In this document: piece after piece, positions 1-7,551 of the stretch
Numbering within the stretch: position 1 is the stretch's first letter
How the letters are laid out: every line of letters starts with the position of its first letter
Assembly: GCA_046565785.1 (NCBI GenBank)
Contig: JBKHXZ010000003.1
Coordinates: 1 to 12,687, forward strand
DNA: 12,687 nucleotides
DNA from: DATHWB01 sp046565785
GTDB lineage: Bacteria > Actinomycetota > Acidimicrobiia > Spongiisociales > ZC4RG35
Direction: 5' to 3'
Notes under the pieces: generated by a model
The model's input: the letters and a program-made list of their open reading frames with translations, nothing else
What the model was told of the DNA's origin: nothing
Database searches by the model: none
Program-made: the position numbers and the translations under genes

Positions 1-545
1 GCCGTCAGCAGGTGACCTTCATCCCCCATCACGCCTGCCAACACCTGCCCGCCGTCGACGATCTCGCGAGCGAGATCGACTCCCTGAGCCGTCGAGCGGA
101 CACCGGCGCGATTCATGCCGATCTCTACTTCGATGACCAGTGGGATGGTGACACCGAACCCGGATGCAGCCTCCCGGGCCAGTCGAACGTGGGCCGCATG
201 GTCGATGGCGACGGCCACCGATGCCGCGCCCTGGAGGCGCGCCACCCGTTCCCACGCCTCGGAGGTCGCCGGCTGATTGGCGATGAGGATCTCGTCGATG
301 CCGCTTGCCACCATCACTTCCGCCTCTGAGACCTTGGCGCAGGTGACCCCGATCGCTCCCGCCTCGACCATCCGATTGGCGAGGATGGGGCTCTTGTGCC
401 CTTTCACATGAGGACGCCAGGCAACACCCCGCTCGTCGAGATAGTGAGCGATCTTGCGAACGTTGCGATCGAATGCGTCGAGATCGAGGAGAAGCGACGG
501 AGTCGGCACCGCCTCGATGGGAAGTCCCAGGGAAGAATCGGTCAT
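1..545 (-). CDS. D-threonine aldolase / D-serine dehydratase-like PLP enzyme (DSD1 family), 3' end off window
   Basis: Only the N-terminal 181 residues are present; the reading frame stays open to position 1. The protein has the alanine-racemase-type (fold type III) PLP barrel of D-threonine aldolase and D-serine dehydratase. The opening TPSLLLDLDAFDRN and the RPHVKGHK box (residues 44-51) are diagnostic, with K48 the expected Schiff-base lysine. The stretch GAIGVTCAKVSEAEVM (residues 64-79) and EIGMNRAGV (141-149) also fit the family. Such enzymes cleave D-3-hydroxy amino acids to glycine plus aldehyde, or deaminate D-serine/D-threonine; the metal-binding C-terminal domain that would help decide is missing. 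The ATG at 545 has a GGAG ribosome site 7 bases upstream and lies 37 bases after the D-aminoacylase stop, so it is the last visible gene of the left operon. Its position next to D-aminoacylase suggests it uses the freed D-amino acid (inference). Confidence 0.85.
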   Translation of the reverse strand, partial: MTDSSLGLPIEAVPTPSLLLDLDAFDRNVRKIAHYLDERGVAWRPHVKGHKSPILANRMVEAGAIGVTCAKVSEAEVMVASGIDEILIANQPATSEAWERVARLQGAASVAVAIDHAAHVRLAREAASGFGVTIPLVIEVEIGMNRAGVRSTAQGVDLAREIVDGGQVLAGVMGDEGHLLT

Positions 546-582
546 CGTCTCGCTCCGGTCATCTCGGCATTCTCGCAACCCT

Positions 583-2193
583 TCATCGCAGTGCCCGTCC
601 TGCGCGGTCTCCCGTGAATTGACCGTCGAACATGGCGAATCGTCCGTTCACAATGACATGGCGGATTCCTGCCGGGCGTTGACCCGGGCGATGGTCCGTG
701 GCGCGATTGTCGATCTCCTCGGGATCGAACACGATGATGTCGGCCGCCTTTCCTGCGACGAGAGTGCCTCGGTCGTCGAGTCCCACTCGATCGGCGGCCA
801 GTGAGGTCACTCGACGTATCGCCTCCGTCAGTGTGAGAACCCGACGCCGCCGGACGTAGTCCCCGAACAGGAGGGCGAAAGTGCCGAACGTATTGGGCAT
901 GAGTCCGAGCGATGCGTGAGCGACCGGATCAGCCGCCATCCCGTCGGTAACCGGGACGCATGCAGGATGCGCGAGGAGAAGGTCCAGGTCTTCCTGACGC
1001 TTGATGGTCGGCGCTATCCAGAACTGGCCATCCTCGGTGACCAGTTCCAGCGCCGTCGATGCCGGATCCTTGCCACGCTCGCGGGCGATCTCCCCGATCG
1101 ACCGGCCGACGAGGTGGGAGTTCCGTGGGCTGTTCACCTTCACCACGAGTTGATCGTCCCAATCGTCCCGAGAGCCGACGGCGTCGAGCATGCGCCGCCG
1201 ATCGCCGGGATCGGAGATGCGGGCGCGCGTCGCTTCCAGGCCGCCCGCTCTGGCCCATCCCGGGAGCCCCTGGAGCCACGCACCCCCGCCCCGTCGAAAC
1301 AGGGTCAGGTCGAAAGTCACTTCGGTGTCCCGAGCCGCACCCTCGATCAGATCGAGGAGTCGTCCGGCCTCGTCATGAGGATCCTTGCGGCCCGGATACA
1401 GATGAGAGACGTTCAGGGCCACGTCCGCGACTCGCGCCGTCTCGATCGCCTCGAGCAGGGACTCGCGTGTGGTCAGGTCGCCGTAGCGCATGTGGGTGTG
1501 ATACCTCCGACCGAAGGTCCCGGCTTGTCGAGCCAGCACCGCCAGTTCGTGGGTGTCGGCGTACATCCCTGGTGCGTAGGAGAGCCCGGTACTGAATCCA
1601 ACGGCACCTTCCAGAAGGCCCTCGGAGACATGCTTCGCCATCAGATCGAGTTCGTCTGGAGTCGGACCTCGCTCCTCCGAACCGAGGACAAGTCGGCGAA
1701 TCGTGTTGTGCCCGGTGAGCGTGGCGATGTTCGTCGCCGGCATCGACTCCTCGACCGCTGCGAGGTACCCGTCGACGTCATCCCAACCCCAGAGACCGGA
1801 TTCTTCCGGATGCGGGAACCCGAAGACCGGTTCTTCCTCGACGAGGGTCCGCCGGGTGCGCGCGTCTGTGGGTGCTGCCGAAAAGCCACAATGTCCGACG
1901 ACCTGGGTGGTGATGCCTTGGCCAATCGCGCTCACGCATGCGGGATGAGACAGCACCGACACGTCGGAGTGTGTGTGCATGTCCACGATGCCGGGGGAGA
2001 TCGCGAGACCGTCGACATCCACCACCTGCCATCCGTCGGTGTCGAAGCGACCGATACCGATCACTCGTCCGCCGGCCACTGCAACGGAGGCGGCTAACGG
2101 CGGTGATCCGGTGCCGTCATAGACGACGCCTCCTCGCAACAGGATCTTCTCCGACGGATCGGGCGCCGGCTCGCCGAGACCCACGGGCTTCAC
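583..2193 (-). CDS. N-acyl-D-amino-acid deacylase (D-aminoacylase, amidohydrolase superfamily)
   Basis: 536 residues, normal for D-aminoacylases, which hydrolyse N-acyl-D-amino acids to the free D-amino acid and a carboxylate. An N-terminal beta-sandwich strand (LLRGGVVYDGTG, about residues 18-29) leads into a TIM barrel. Expected metal and catalytic residues are visible: H73 and H75 in HTHSD, C102 in GHCGFSAAP (the bridging cysteine typical of this family), H232/H234 in YHTHMR, H264 in NVSHL, and D417 in TDG. The C-terminal run GTLVAGKAADIIVFDPEEI and the final TGDRAGRALR are also typical. The start is GTG at 2193, sharing a GTGA overlap with the stop of the upstream PLP enzyme gene, which indicates translational coupling. 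No signal peptide is seen, so it is probably cytoplasmic. The TDG in place of the usual SDG is a mild variation. A relative acting on another D-configured amide cannot be excluded. Confidence 0.92.
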   Translation of the reverse strand: MKPVGLGEPAPDPSEKILLRGGVVYDGTGSPPLAASVAVAGGRVIGIGRFDTDGWQVVDVDGLAISPGIVDMHTHSDVSVLSHPACVSAIGQGITTQVVGHCGFSAAPTDARTRRTLVEEEPVFGFPHPEESGLWGWDDVDGYLAAVEESMPATNIATLTGHNTIRRLVLGSEERGPTPDELDLMAKHVSEGLLEGAVGFSTGLSYAPGMYADTHELAVLARQAGTFGRRYHTHMRYGDLTTRESLLEAIETARVADVALNVSHLYPGRKDPHDEAGRLLDLIEGAARDTEVTFDLTLFRRGGGAWLQGLPGWARAGGLEATRARISDPGDRRRMLDAVGSRDDWDDQLVVKVNSPRNSHLVGRSIGEIARERGKDPASTALELVTEDGQFWIAPTIKRQEDLDLLLAHPACVPVTDGMAADPVAHASLGLMPNTFGTFALLFGDYVRRRRVLTLTEAIRRVTSLAADRVGLDDRGTLVAGKAADIIVFDPEEIDNRATDHRPGQRPAGIRHVIVNGRFAMFDGQFTGDRAGRALR

Positions 2194-3464
2194 GTGTAGT
2201 CGGCTCGTCCGGTCGTCGCCGTCACATTCCCCGACCGGACCGCCGCCACCACGTCGTCCAGGTCAGCGAGATACCGGTTCACCAATGGGGCGTGACCGAG
2301 AGATTGCATGAACCGGATGGCAGGGAGCGGCCACGTGTCACGCGAGACCAGCCATCCTCGTTCGGTCAGGCCCGCCGCGATCGCGAAGACGTCGAGCGTC
2401 TCGGAGGTGAAGGCAAAAAGGGTCATTGCCGGCTGTCCGAGAACTCGTAGGCCGTCTATCGCATCGATGCCCCGCTGCAGCGACCGTATGAATTCGAGAG
2501 CCTCGCGCGTCACGCGTCGGTACCCGTCCCTACCCAGAAACTGGAGCACGGCCCATGCCGCGGCGATAGCGCCCCCAGGACGGGTTCCTGTGATGCTGGG
2601 GGTGACGTACCAATCTGCATTCCGCTCAGGTGCCCCGAATCGGAACTCCTGATGCGAGTAGATCTCGGGGTCGCGGGACATGATGACCGATGCGCCCTTG
2701 GCTGCGTAGCCGAACTTGTGGAGGTCGGCGGAGAGAGTGGTGACTCCCGGCGTGCGGAAGTCGAACGTCGGAAACACCTCACCGATCTCCTCAGCGAAGG
2801 GGAGGAACCAACCTCCAACACATGCGTCGACATGGAAGTTGATGTCTCGCTCCGCCGCCCACGACGCCATCACGGGGATCGGATCCACCATTCCGAGGGT
2901 GAGGCTCGGCGCCGAGCCGACGAGGAGGATTGTGTCGTCACAGATCGCCGCCCGATACCGATCGAGGTCGATTTGGTGTTCCTCGTCGAGCGGAACTTTG
3001 CGGACGTCGAGGCCGAAGTAATGCCCCGCCTTCCAGAACGCCGGGTGCGCCGACGCGGGAACGACCATCACGGGGCGGTCCACCCTTGGACGGGTCTGTC
3101 GCGCCCTGTCCCTGGCCGACTTGACCCCCGTGAGGATGCTCTCGGTTCCGCCCGAGGTGACGCTTCCGGTCGCATCTGGCCCGTGGAAAAGCTCCGCGGC
3201 GATGTCGACGATGTCCTGCTCGAAGCGTGCCACGCCGGGGTAGTACCCACGGTAGAGCGCGTTGGTCGAGAAGAATCGGAGATAGGCCTCCTTGGCCACA
3301 TCCTCCACCTCTGGCGACGGGTAGTAGTTGACCCCGGAGGCCATACGGCCCCGCCAATCTACGTCGTTCGCTGCGGCTTCGGTGAGCGCGCTCGTCAGAT
3401 CGCTCCGCGACATCCCCCGGTCCGGGAGCCGGGGTCCGCGATCCGGTGATGAGTTCGAGGACAT
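2190..3464 (-). CDS. PLP-dependent lyase/decarboxylase, sphingosine-1-phosphate lyase-like (group II decarboxylase superfamily)
   Basis: 424 residues from the ATG at 3464. This is a fold type I PLP enzyme of the group II decarboxylase superfamily, closest in motif pattern to sphingosine-1-phosphate lyase: TSGGTE (residues 103-108), SAHPAFWKAG (about 139-148), HVDACVGG with PLP-nitrogen-binding D213, SADLHKFGYAAKG with Schiff-base K250, then SITGTRPGG. S1P lyases break a C-C bond of a phosphorylated beta-hydroxy amine to give an aldehyde; related members decarboxylate amino acids. It lacks the N-terminal membrane anchor of eukaryotic S1P lyase and looks soluble. The open frame could start at a TTG at 3530, overlapping the amidohydrolase stop as TTGA, but that adds 22 unconserved residues and runs through a promoter-like TTGACA and an operator-like site; ATG 3464 with an AGGCG ribosome site is preferred. 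Its stop overlaps the GTG of the D-aminoacylase gene. The true substrate is unknown. Confidence 0.85.
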   Translation of the reverse strand: MSSNSSPDRGPRLPDRGMSRSDLTSALTEAAANDVDWRGRMASGVNYYPSPEVEDVAKEAYLRFFSTNALYRGYYPGVARFEQDIVDIAAELFHGPDATGSVTSGGTESILTGVKSARDRARQTRPRVDRPVMVVPASAHPAFWKAGHYFGLDVRKVPLDEEHQIDLDRYRAAICDDTILLVGSAPSLTLGMVDPIPVMASWAAERDINFHVDACVGGWFLPFAEEIGEVFPTFDFRTPGVTTLSADLHKFGYAAKGASVIMSRDPEIYSHQEFRFGAPERNADWYVTPSITGTRPGGAIAAAWAVLQFLGRDGYRRVTREALEFIRSLQRGIDAIDGLRVLGQPAMTLFAFTSETLDVFAIAAGLTERGWLVSRDTWPLPAIRFMQSLGHAPLVNRYLADLDDVVAAVRSGNVTATTGRADYT

Positions 3465-3488
3465 GACAGTCGCCTGACGATCGTTCTC

Positions 3489-3505
3489 AAATGTCTGACG
3501 TATCG
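3489..3505 (+). promoter_or_regulatory. Operator-like motif, copy 1 (AAATGTCTGACGTATCG)
   Basis: The site carries a GTC-T-GAC inverted repeat centred on 3496. It shares GTCTGAC-N-TATCG with the copy at 12515, 12 of 13 positions identical. It overlaps the -10 region of the candidate minus-strand promoter, as a repressor site would. The GT-NNN-AC core resembles operators of FadR-type GntR regulators, which is an inference from motif shape only. Confidence 0.45.
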
Positions 3506-3530
3506 TGGCCTGTGCCACAGGTGGTGTCAA
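3502..3530 (-). promoter_or_regulatory. Candidate internal promoter for the S1P lyase-like gene
   Basis: Reading the minus strand, a perfect TTGACA lies at 3530-3525 and CACGAT at 3507-3502, with a 17-base spacer. The -10 is a weak match, the -35 is exact. It sits in the 62-base gap after the amidohydrolase stop and before ATG 3464, and both the operator-like site and the nested palindromes at 3505-3524 overlap it. This would allow the downstream genes to be transcribed separately. Confidence 0.4.
3505..3524. repeat. Nested short palindromes in the promoter spacer
   Basis: Three overlapping inverted repeats occupy 20 bases: GTGGC-CTGT-GCCAC (3505-3518), CCTGTG-C-CACAGG (3509-3521, perfect 6-1-6) and CCAC-AG-GTGG (3515-3524). 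They lie between the -35 and -10 of the candidate promoter. No T-run follows, so they are not a classical terminator; a second regulator site is more plausible. Confidence 0.4.
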
Positions 3531-4747
3531 ACATCGCCCACAGCGAACATGCCACCGGTTCGTTCGAACACGATCCGGCCACCGCGAATCACCGCCAGCG
3601 GTCTGCGGAGGACAGTTGGATCGTGCAATGGATTGCCTTCGACCAGCACGAGATCCGCCAACTTGCCCGGCTCGACACTCCCGACTTCAGCGTCGACTCC
3701 CAATACGCGCGCTGCGCGCGAGGTGGCAGCTCGAAGCGCGTTCGCCGGGTCGAGTCCATGCGCCACGAGGAGCTCGATCTCCCGGGACAGGAGATCCGGG
3801 CCGATCCCGCGGAGTCCGCAATCGGTGCCGGTGACGATCGGCACGCCCAGTTCGATCGCACATTCGACGCTGGCGCGGTGCAGACCGGAGAGCTCCCTCT
3901 GCCGCTCCCTCTGCTCGTCGGTGAGTCCTTCGAGCACCGCGTAGGTGTCGGTGACCACCAGCGTTGGGGTCAGGGCGACGCCCGATCGGGCGACGACTTC
4001 CATCGTTGCGCGATCCGCCATGAACGCATGTTCGATGCTGTCCACTCCCGCCGCCACCGCCGCCTGCACCGATTCGGGGCCCTGGGCATGTGCCAGGACC
4101 CGGCGCCGCAGCCGGTGCGCCTCTGCAACGACGGCGGAAAGCTCCTCTTGAGTCATCTCCGGAATCCCCGCCAGCCCATCGGTCCTCATGGCCGCCTCGC
4201 TCGCCACCACCTTGATGACGTCTGCTCCTGCGGCGACGAGCAACCGGACGGCGCGGCGCATCTCTCCAAGGGTGTCGGCTTCGATTCCAAACGGAGCTCC
4301 GTGACCACCCGTGATCGTGACCGCTCGACCCGCAGACAGGAGTCGTGGCCCGGGAACGTCGCCTCGGAAGATGGCCCGGGCGAGGGTTACGTCGAGACCG
4401 TGTGGCGCTCCTGCGGATCGCGCCGTGGTGACCCCCGCTGCAAGCGCACGAGCGGCATTCCTCGCACCGACCAGCACCACCTCTGACGGGCTCATGTGCT
4501 GGGCGAGGACGACACTGTTGCCCGCCGGAATGTCGGGGTCGAACAGGTAGTGGACGTGACAGTCGATGAGCCCCGGGATGAGAGTCGCACCGTCGAACCG
4601 AAGTTCGCCCGGCATGCTGGTCTGTTCAACCGAGCTGATGTGCTGGCCGTCGATGACGACGACGGCATCCGGGGTCACTCGATCGGCGACACCGTCGAAG
4701 AGCGCGGCCCGGAGTGCCATGCGTCTGGTCGACATCGGCCCATACAT
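3527..4747 (-). CDS. Metal-dependent amidohydrolase (imidazolonepropionase / Xaa-Pro dipeptidase-like, COG1228 type)
   Basis: About 406 residues from ATG 4747. It is a binuclear-metal amidohydrolase of the group that includes imidazolonepropionase-like proteins and the carboxylated-lysine dipeptidases. Counting from the TTG at 4777, the ligand set is complete: H74 and H76 in DCHVH, K189 in DVIKVVAS (candidate carboxylated bridging lysine), H230 in VLAHAQG, H250 in SIEHA and D319 in TGTDCG. N- and C-terminal strands form the usual small sandwich (ending GKLADLVLVEGNPL...). These enzymes hydrolyse C-N bonds in peptides or N-acyl amino acids; specificity cannot be read here. Start choices are TTG 4777, ATG 4747, ATG 4735 and ATG 4720. 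The TTG start lies only 5 bases from an operator-like motif, while a GATACT -10-like box at 4757-4762 would put transcription near 4750, so ATG 4747 (perhaps leaderless) or 4735 is likelier. First gene of the left operon. Confidence 0.88.
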   Translation of the reverse strand: MYGPMSTRRMALRAALFDGVADRVTPDAVVVIDGQHISSVEQTSMPGELRFDGATLIPGLIDCHVHYLFDPDIPAGNSVVLAQHMSPSEVVLVGARNAARALAAGVTTARSAGAPHGLDVTLARAIFRGDVPGPRLLSAGRAVTITGGHGAPFGIEADTLGEMRRAVRLLVAAGADVIKVVASEAAMRTDGLAGIPEMTQEELSAVVAEAHRLRRRVLAHAQGPESVQAAVAAGVDSIEHAFMADRATMEVVARSGVALTPTLVVTDTYAVLEGLTDEQRERQRELSGLHRASVECAIELGVPIVTGTDCGLRGIGPDLLSREIELLVAHGLDPANALRAATSRAARVLGVDAEVGSVEPGKLADLVLVEGNPLHDPTVLRRPLAVIRGGRIVFERTGGMFAVGDV

Positions 4748-4770
4748 CACGGCGCCAGTATCGCGGATCC

Positions 4771-4799
4771 TGGTCAAAAGCCAGACAATTTCCTAGTGT
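4771..4799 (+). promoter_or_regulatory. Candidate promoter of the MFS transporter gene
   Basis: TGGTCA at 4771-4776 and TAGTGT at 4794-4799 are separated by 17 bases. TAGTGT fits the actinobacterial TANNNT -10 pattern. Transcription would begin near 4806, about 24 bases before ATG 4830. Operator-like copy 2 lies in the spacer. Confidence 0.4.
4782..4791 (-). promoter_or_regulatory. Operator-like motif, copy 2 (AAATTGTCTG)
   Basis: The minus strand reads AAATTGTCTG, an exact 10-base match to the left part of the copy at 12515. The right half-site is poor (GCTTTT). It lies between the divergent amidohydrolase and MFS genes, inside the spacer of the candidate MFS promoter and about 35 bases upstream of amidohydrolase ATG 4747, so one bound protein could control both directions. 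Confidence 0.4.
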
Positions 4800-4829
4800 G
4801 CGGTGCCGGAGGTTCCTCGGTAACCCACC

Positions 4830-6494
4830 ATGCGAGTTGACCCCATGCCACTGGCAACGGACGAGTCATCGATGGCTCCACTCCGGATCGCCACGTTCCG
4901 ACGACTATGGCTTGCGTTGATCGTGTTCAACCTCGGTCACCTCATCCAGGTCGTGGCCTCGTCCTGGCTGATCCTCGAGATGACTGGGTCGCCGTTCTGG
5001 GTGAGCCTGATGGTCGGCGCCCCCACACTCCCTCTGCTCGTGCTGTCCCTTCCGGCCGGCGCCGCCGCCGACCTCTTCGACCGTCGCGCGGTCCTCATCG
5101 TCGCCTCGTCCGTCCTTGCTGCGGCGTCGATCACGATGTCGGTGCTGTGGGCAGTCGAAGAGCTCACGCCCGGACGGCTGGTCGGATTGGGCCTGGCGAT
5201 CGGCGTAGGAGTGGCATTTTTCAATCCGTCGTGGCAAGCGATCGTTCCTTCGCTCGTTCCGACGAGCCTGGTGCCGGGTGCAGTTTCCCTGAACTCGGCA
5301 ACGGGCGGTGTCGCCACTGCCGCCGGTCCCGCGCTCGGTGGTGTCCTCGTGGCGACGGTCGGTCCGGGCTGGTCCTTCGCCGCTGCCACACTGGGGTATG
5401 CGTGGCTGCTGACGACCATGGCGACTGCCCGCTCGATGGAATGGAGCCAAGAGCGGGGTTCGATGGCCGTCGCCATCGCCACCGGGTTGCGGTACCTGCG
5501 CTTCAGTAACGACTACCTGTGGCTGATGCTCCTGGGCTCGTTGTTCGGGTTCACCGCCGCGGCGCTCCGAGCGATGTTGCCGAACATCACGAGTGACGTG
5601 CTCGGTGGAACCTCGTCCATGTACGGGATCCTGCTCGGCCTGTTCGGCGCCGGCGCCCTCGTCGGGGGGCTGACGCGGGCACGCGCCGGGCGCCTCATCG
5701 GAAGATGGATGGTGCCGTCCTGCATCACAATGTTCGGCCTCGCCGGAATCGTCGCGGGCGTCTCCCGATCGGTGGGACTCACTGCCACCGCGGTGGCCAC
5801 AGCCGGGCTGCTCTGGACCTGGATCCTCTCCACGCTGATCAGCACGTACCAGATGCTGACGCCGGACTGGGTCCGCGGCCGCACGATGGGTGCCTTCGTC
5901 CTGTCGGTGTTCGGCTTCGTGCCCCTCGGTTCGGTGACAGCGGGTGGCCTCGGGGGCTTGATCGGCGCGGATGGGTCGCTGGTGGTGTTCTCGGTCGGCG
6001 TGGTGGCGATCGGGGCGCTGGCTTTCCGCATGCCGTTGCCGGTACTGGAGCGAATCGAGCCGCCCGTCGTTCCCGAGCCGGTCGACGAGCTCCCGGATAC
6101 CGATTCGCGGCAGGAGGCAGTGATGGTTGTGAACACGTGGACCCTCGACGAGGCACAATTCGACGATTTCGTCGAATTCTTGGCCGAGCTCCGTCGCATG
6201 CGCCTGCGCACCGGTGCGTACCACTGGGCGGCTTACCGAAGTGCCACTGACCTGCGCCGGGTGAGCGAGGTGTTCATGCTCCACTCCTGGGACCAGCACC
6301 TCCAACAGCATCGCCGTCTCGACCTCTCCGATCTCGAGCTGATCGACCGGATGGAGGTGTTCGGCCACGCCAAAACACTCGTACGCGATCACTACGTCGC
6401 GTTCGACGTGGATCATCCGCGGCGACGACCCGCCTGGCGGGACTTCGTGCAGGAACACGAGCTCATGCACCGCCCACATCTCGACCGAGACTGA
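4830..6494 (+). CDS. MFS_3-type (EntS-like) transporter with soluble C-terminal domain
   Basis: 554 residues. Residues 20-400 form a 12-helix major facilitator domain. The cytoplasmic loop-2 motif PAGAAADLFDRRAVL (75-89) and FNPSWQAIVPSLVP (131-144) followed by AVSLNSATGG and GPALGG (166-171) are typical of the MFS_3 / enterobactin-exporter group. After TM12 comes a hydrophilic segment (about 402-554) containing VVNTWTLDEAQFDDFVEFL, GAYHWAAYR and the conserved-looking LHSWDQHLQQHRR (484-496), which resembles the antibiotic-monooxygenase-like (ABM) C-terminal domain often fused to MFS_3 proteins. It probably exports or imports a small organic compound across the inner membrane. The start may be ATG 4830, ATG 4845 or ATG 4872; the last begins MAPLRIATFRRLW, the usual N-terminus of the family, and has a GGACGAG site upstream. 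It is divergent from the amidohydrolase operon and convergent with the LDH2-type gene, leaving only 16 bases with no visible terminator. Confidence 0.88.
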   Translation: MRVDPMPLATDESSMAPLRIATFRRLWLALIVFNLGHLIQVVASSWLILEMTGSPFWVSLMVGAPTLPLLVLSLPAGAAADLFDRRAVLIVASSVLAAASITMSVLWAVEELTPGRLVGLGLAIGVGVAFFNPSWQAIVPSLVPTSLVPGAVSLNSATGGVATAAGPALGGVLVATVGPGWSFAAATLGYAWLLTTMATARSMEWSQERGSMAVAIATGLRYLRFSNDYLWLMLLGSLFGFTAAALRAMLPNITSDVLGGTSSMYGILLGLFGAGALVGGLTRARAGRLIGRWMVPSCITMFGLAGIVAGVSRSVGLTATAVATAGLLWTWILSTLISTYQMLTPDWVRGRTMGAFVLSVFGFVPLGSVTAGGLGGLIGADGSLVVFSVGVVAIGALAFRMPLPVLERIEPPVVPEPVDELPDTDSRQEAVMVVNTWTLDEAQFDDFVEFLAELRRMRLRTGAYHWAAYRSATDLRRVSEVFMLHSWDQHLQQHRRLDLSDLELIDRMEVFGHAKTLVRDHYVAFDVDHPRRRPAWRDFVQEHELMHRPHLDRD

Positions 6495-6510
6495 GCGTGA
6501 CCGAGTCAGA

Positions 6511-7551
6511 TCACCAGTCCGACTGCAGCCCGAAGCGGGTGGCAAGTCCGTTGAGGGTCTCGATCACCGACTCCGGGACCTCGACACCTGTCGCGGCAGC
6601 CATCCGTCGCTGCTCCGGCTCCCCGGGATACATGACTTCCTCGAAGCCCGATGCCGGCGCGGTGGCCTTCACGCGGTCGATCAATTCCTCGACCGCCGAC
6701 CCGAACCTTCCGGCGTCCCCGAAGGTCGCCGGATCGATCACGATGACGAGATAGCCGTTGTGCATCGAACCGTACGCCAGGTCGGGCGCCGTCGTCCCGA
6801 CCAGGGCCCCCGCCAACAGCTCGATGGCGAAGGCGAGCCCATATCCCTTGTGACCCCCGAACGGGCGGATAGCTCCTCCCGCATCAATCGCGCTCGGGTC
6901 GTTCGTCGGCCGCCCGTAGGTGTCGATCAGGTACTGGTCGTCGAGCATCTCCCCGCGTGCAAGGGCTGCCTTGGCCTTCCCTCCGGCGATGACCGAGGTT
7001 GCGAAGTCGAGGGAGAAGATGCGGTCGAGACCGGGAATGGCGATCGCGATCGGATTCGTTCCCCAGATCGGCTCCCGCCCCCCGTGGGGAGCGACGTTGC
7101 CAGTGGCTCCGGAGGGCGTTCCACCGACCATCGCGATCGCGACCATCCCATGCCGTGCGGCCGCCTCGGTGAAGTCACCGAGCCTCCCGATGTGGTTCAG
7201 GTTGTGTGCGCCGGCCACGGCGACGCCGCTACCCGCGTGGTCGACCGCCCAGTCCGTCGCGGCCATCGCCCCGAGTTGCCCGAACCCCCAACGGGCGTCG
7301 ACCAGCGCCGACGTCGCCATCTCACGGACCACCACGGGCTCGGCAGCCGGATCGAGCTTTCCCGCATCGACGCGTGCAACGTAGTCGGGCACCCGAAGCA
7401 CCCCGTGCGACGGGTGTCCCATACGCTCTGCCGAGACAAGGAGGCCAGCCACGGTTCGTGCAGTCGGGAGGGAGGCTCCTGCCGCCTCAAAGACAGCAGA
7501 GACCAAGTCGACGAGGCGATCCGGATCGTATGTCCGGGTGACCGCCTTCAC
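6511..7551 (-). CDS. LDH2-type (malate/L-lactate/ureidoglycolate) NAD(P)-dependent oxidoreductase
   Basis: 346 residues from GTG 7551, the usual length for the LDH2/MDH2 family (YlbC/AllD, YiaK, ComC, DpkA relatives), which is unrelated to classical Rossmann lactate dehydrogenases. Family marks: the dimer/active-site segment GHPSHGVLRVPDYV with H49, NLNHIGRLGDFTEAAARHG with H120, and GTNPIAIAIP (about 164-173) for the cofactor fold; GGHKGYGLAFAIELLAGAL near the C-terminus. Members reduce 2-keto acids or cyclic imines, or oxidise 2-hydroxy acids; which applies is unclear. The start is set by a GTGA overlap with the upstream DapA-family stop; the open frame continues far upstream, but that part is an out-of-frame shadow of the DapA-family gene. 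ATG 7566 (five residues longer) is an alternative. It is the last gene of the right operon. Pairing with a DapA-family protein recalls hydroxyproline- and sugar-acid-degradation clusters (inference). Confidence 0.88.
   Translation of the reverse strand: MKAVTRTYDPDRLVDLVSAVFEAAGASLPTARTVAGLLVSAERMGHPSHGVLRVPDYVARVDAGKLDPAAEPVVVREMATSALVDARWGFGQLGAMAATDWAVDHAGSGVAVAGAHNLNHIGRLGDFTEAAARHGMVAIAMVGGTPSGATGNVAPHGGREPIWGTNPIAIAIPGLDRIFSLDFATSVIAGGKAKAALARGEMLDDQYLIDTYGRPTNDPSAIDAGGAIRPFGGHKGYGLAFAIELLAGALVGTTAPDLAYGSMHNGYLVIVIDPATFGDAGRFGSAVEELIDRVKATAPASGFEEVMYPGEPEQRRMAAATGVEVPESVIETLNGLATRFGLQSDW

Noticed and set aside
916..2097. Long plus-strand open frames opposite the D-aminoacylase gene (and similarly 2652-3449, 3491-4486, 8569-9804)
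   Set aside because: They lie fully opposite genes with complete catalytic motifs and show no recognisable domain or ribosome site.
6492..6513. Terminator between the convergent MFS and LDH2-type genes
   Set aside because: The gap is only 16 bases and shows no stem-loop with a T-run; GACCGAG occurs twice as a direct repeat, not an inverted one.
4905..6545. A 546-codon open frame antisense to the MFS gene
   Set aside because: Its product is rich in Arg, His, Glu and Gly without any fold-like pattern, and the opposite strand encodes a clear 12-helix transporter. Long antisense frames are expected in GC-rich coding DNA.
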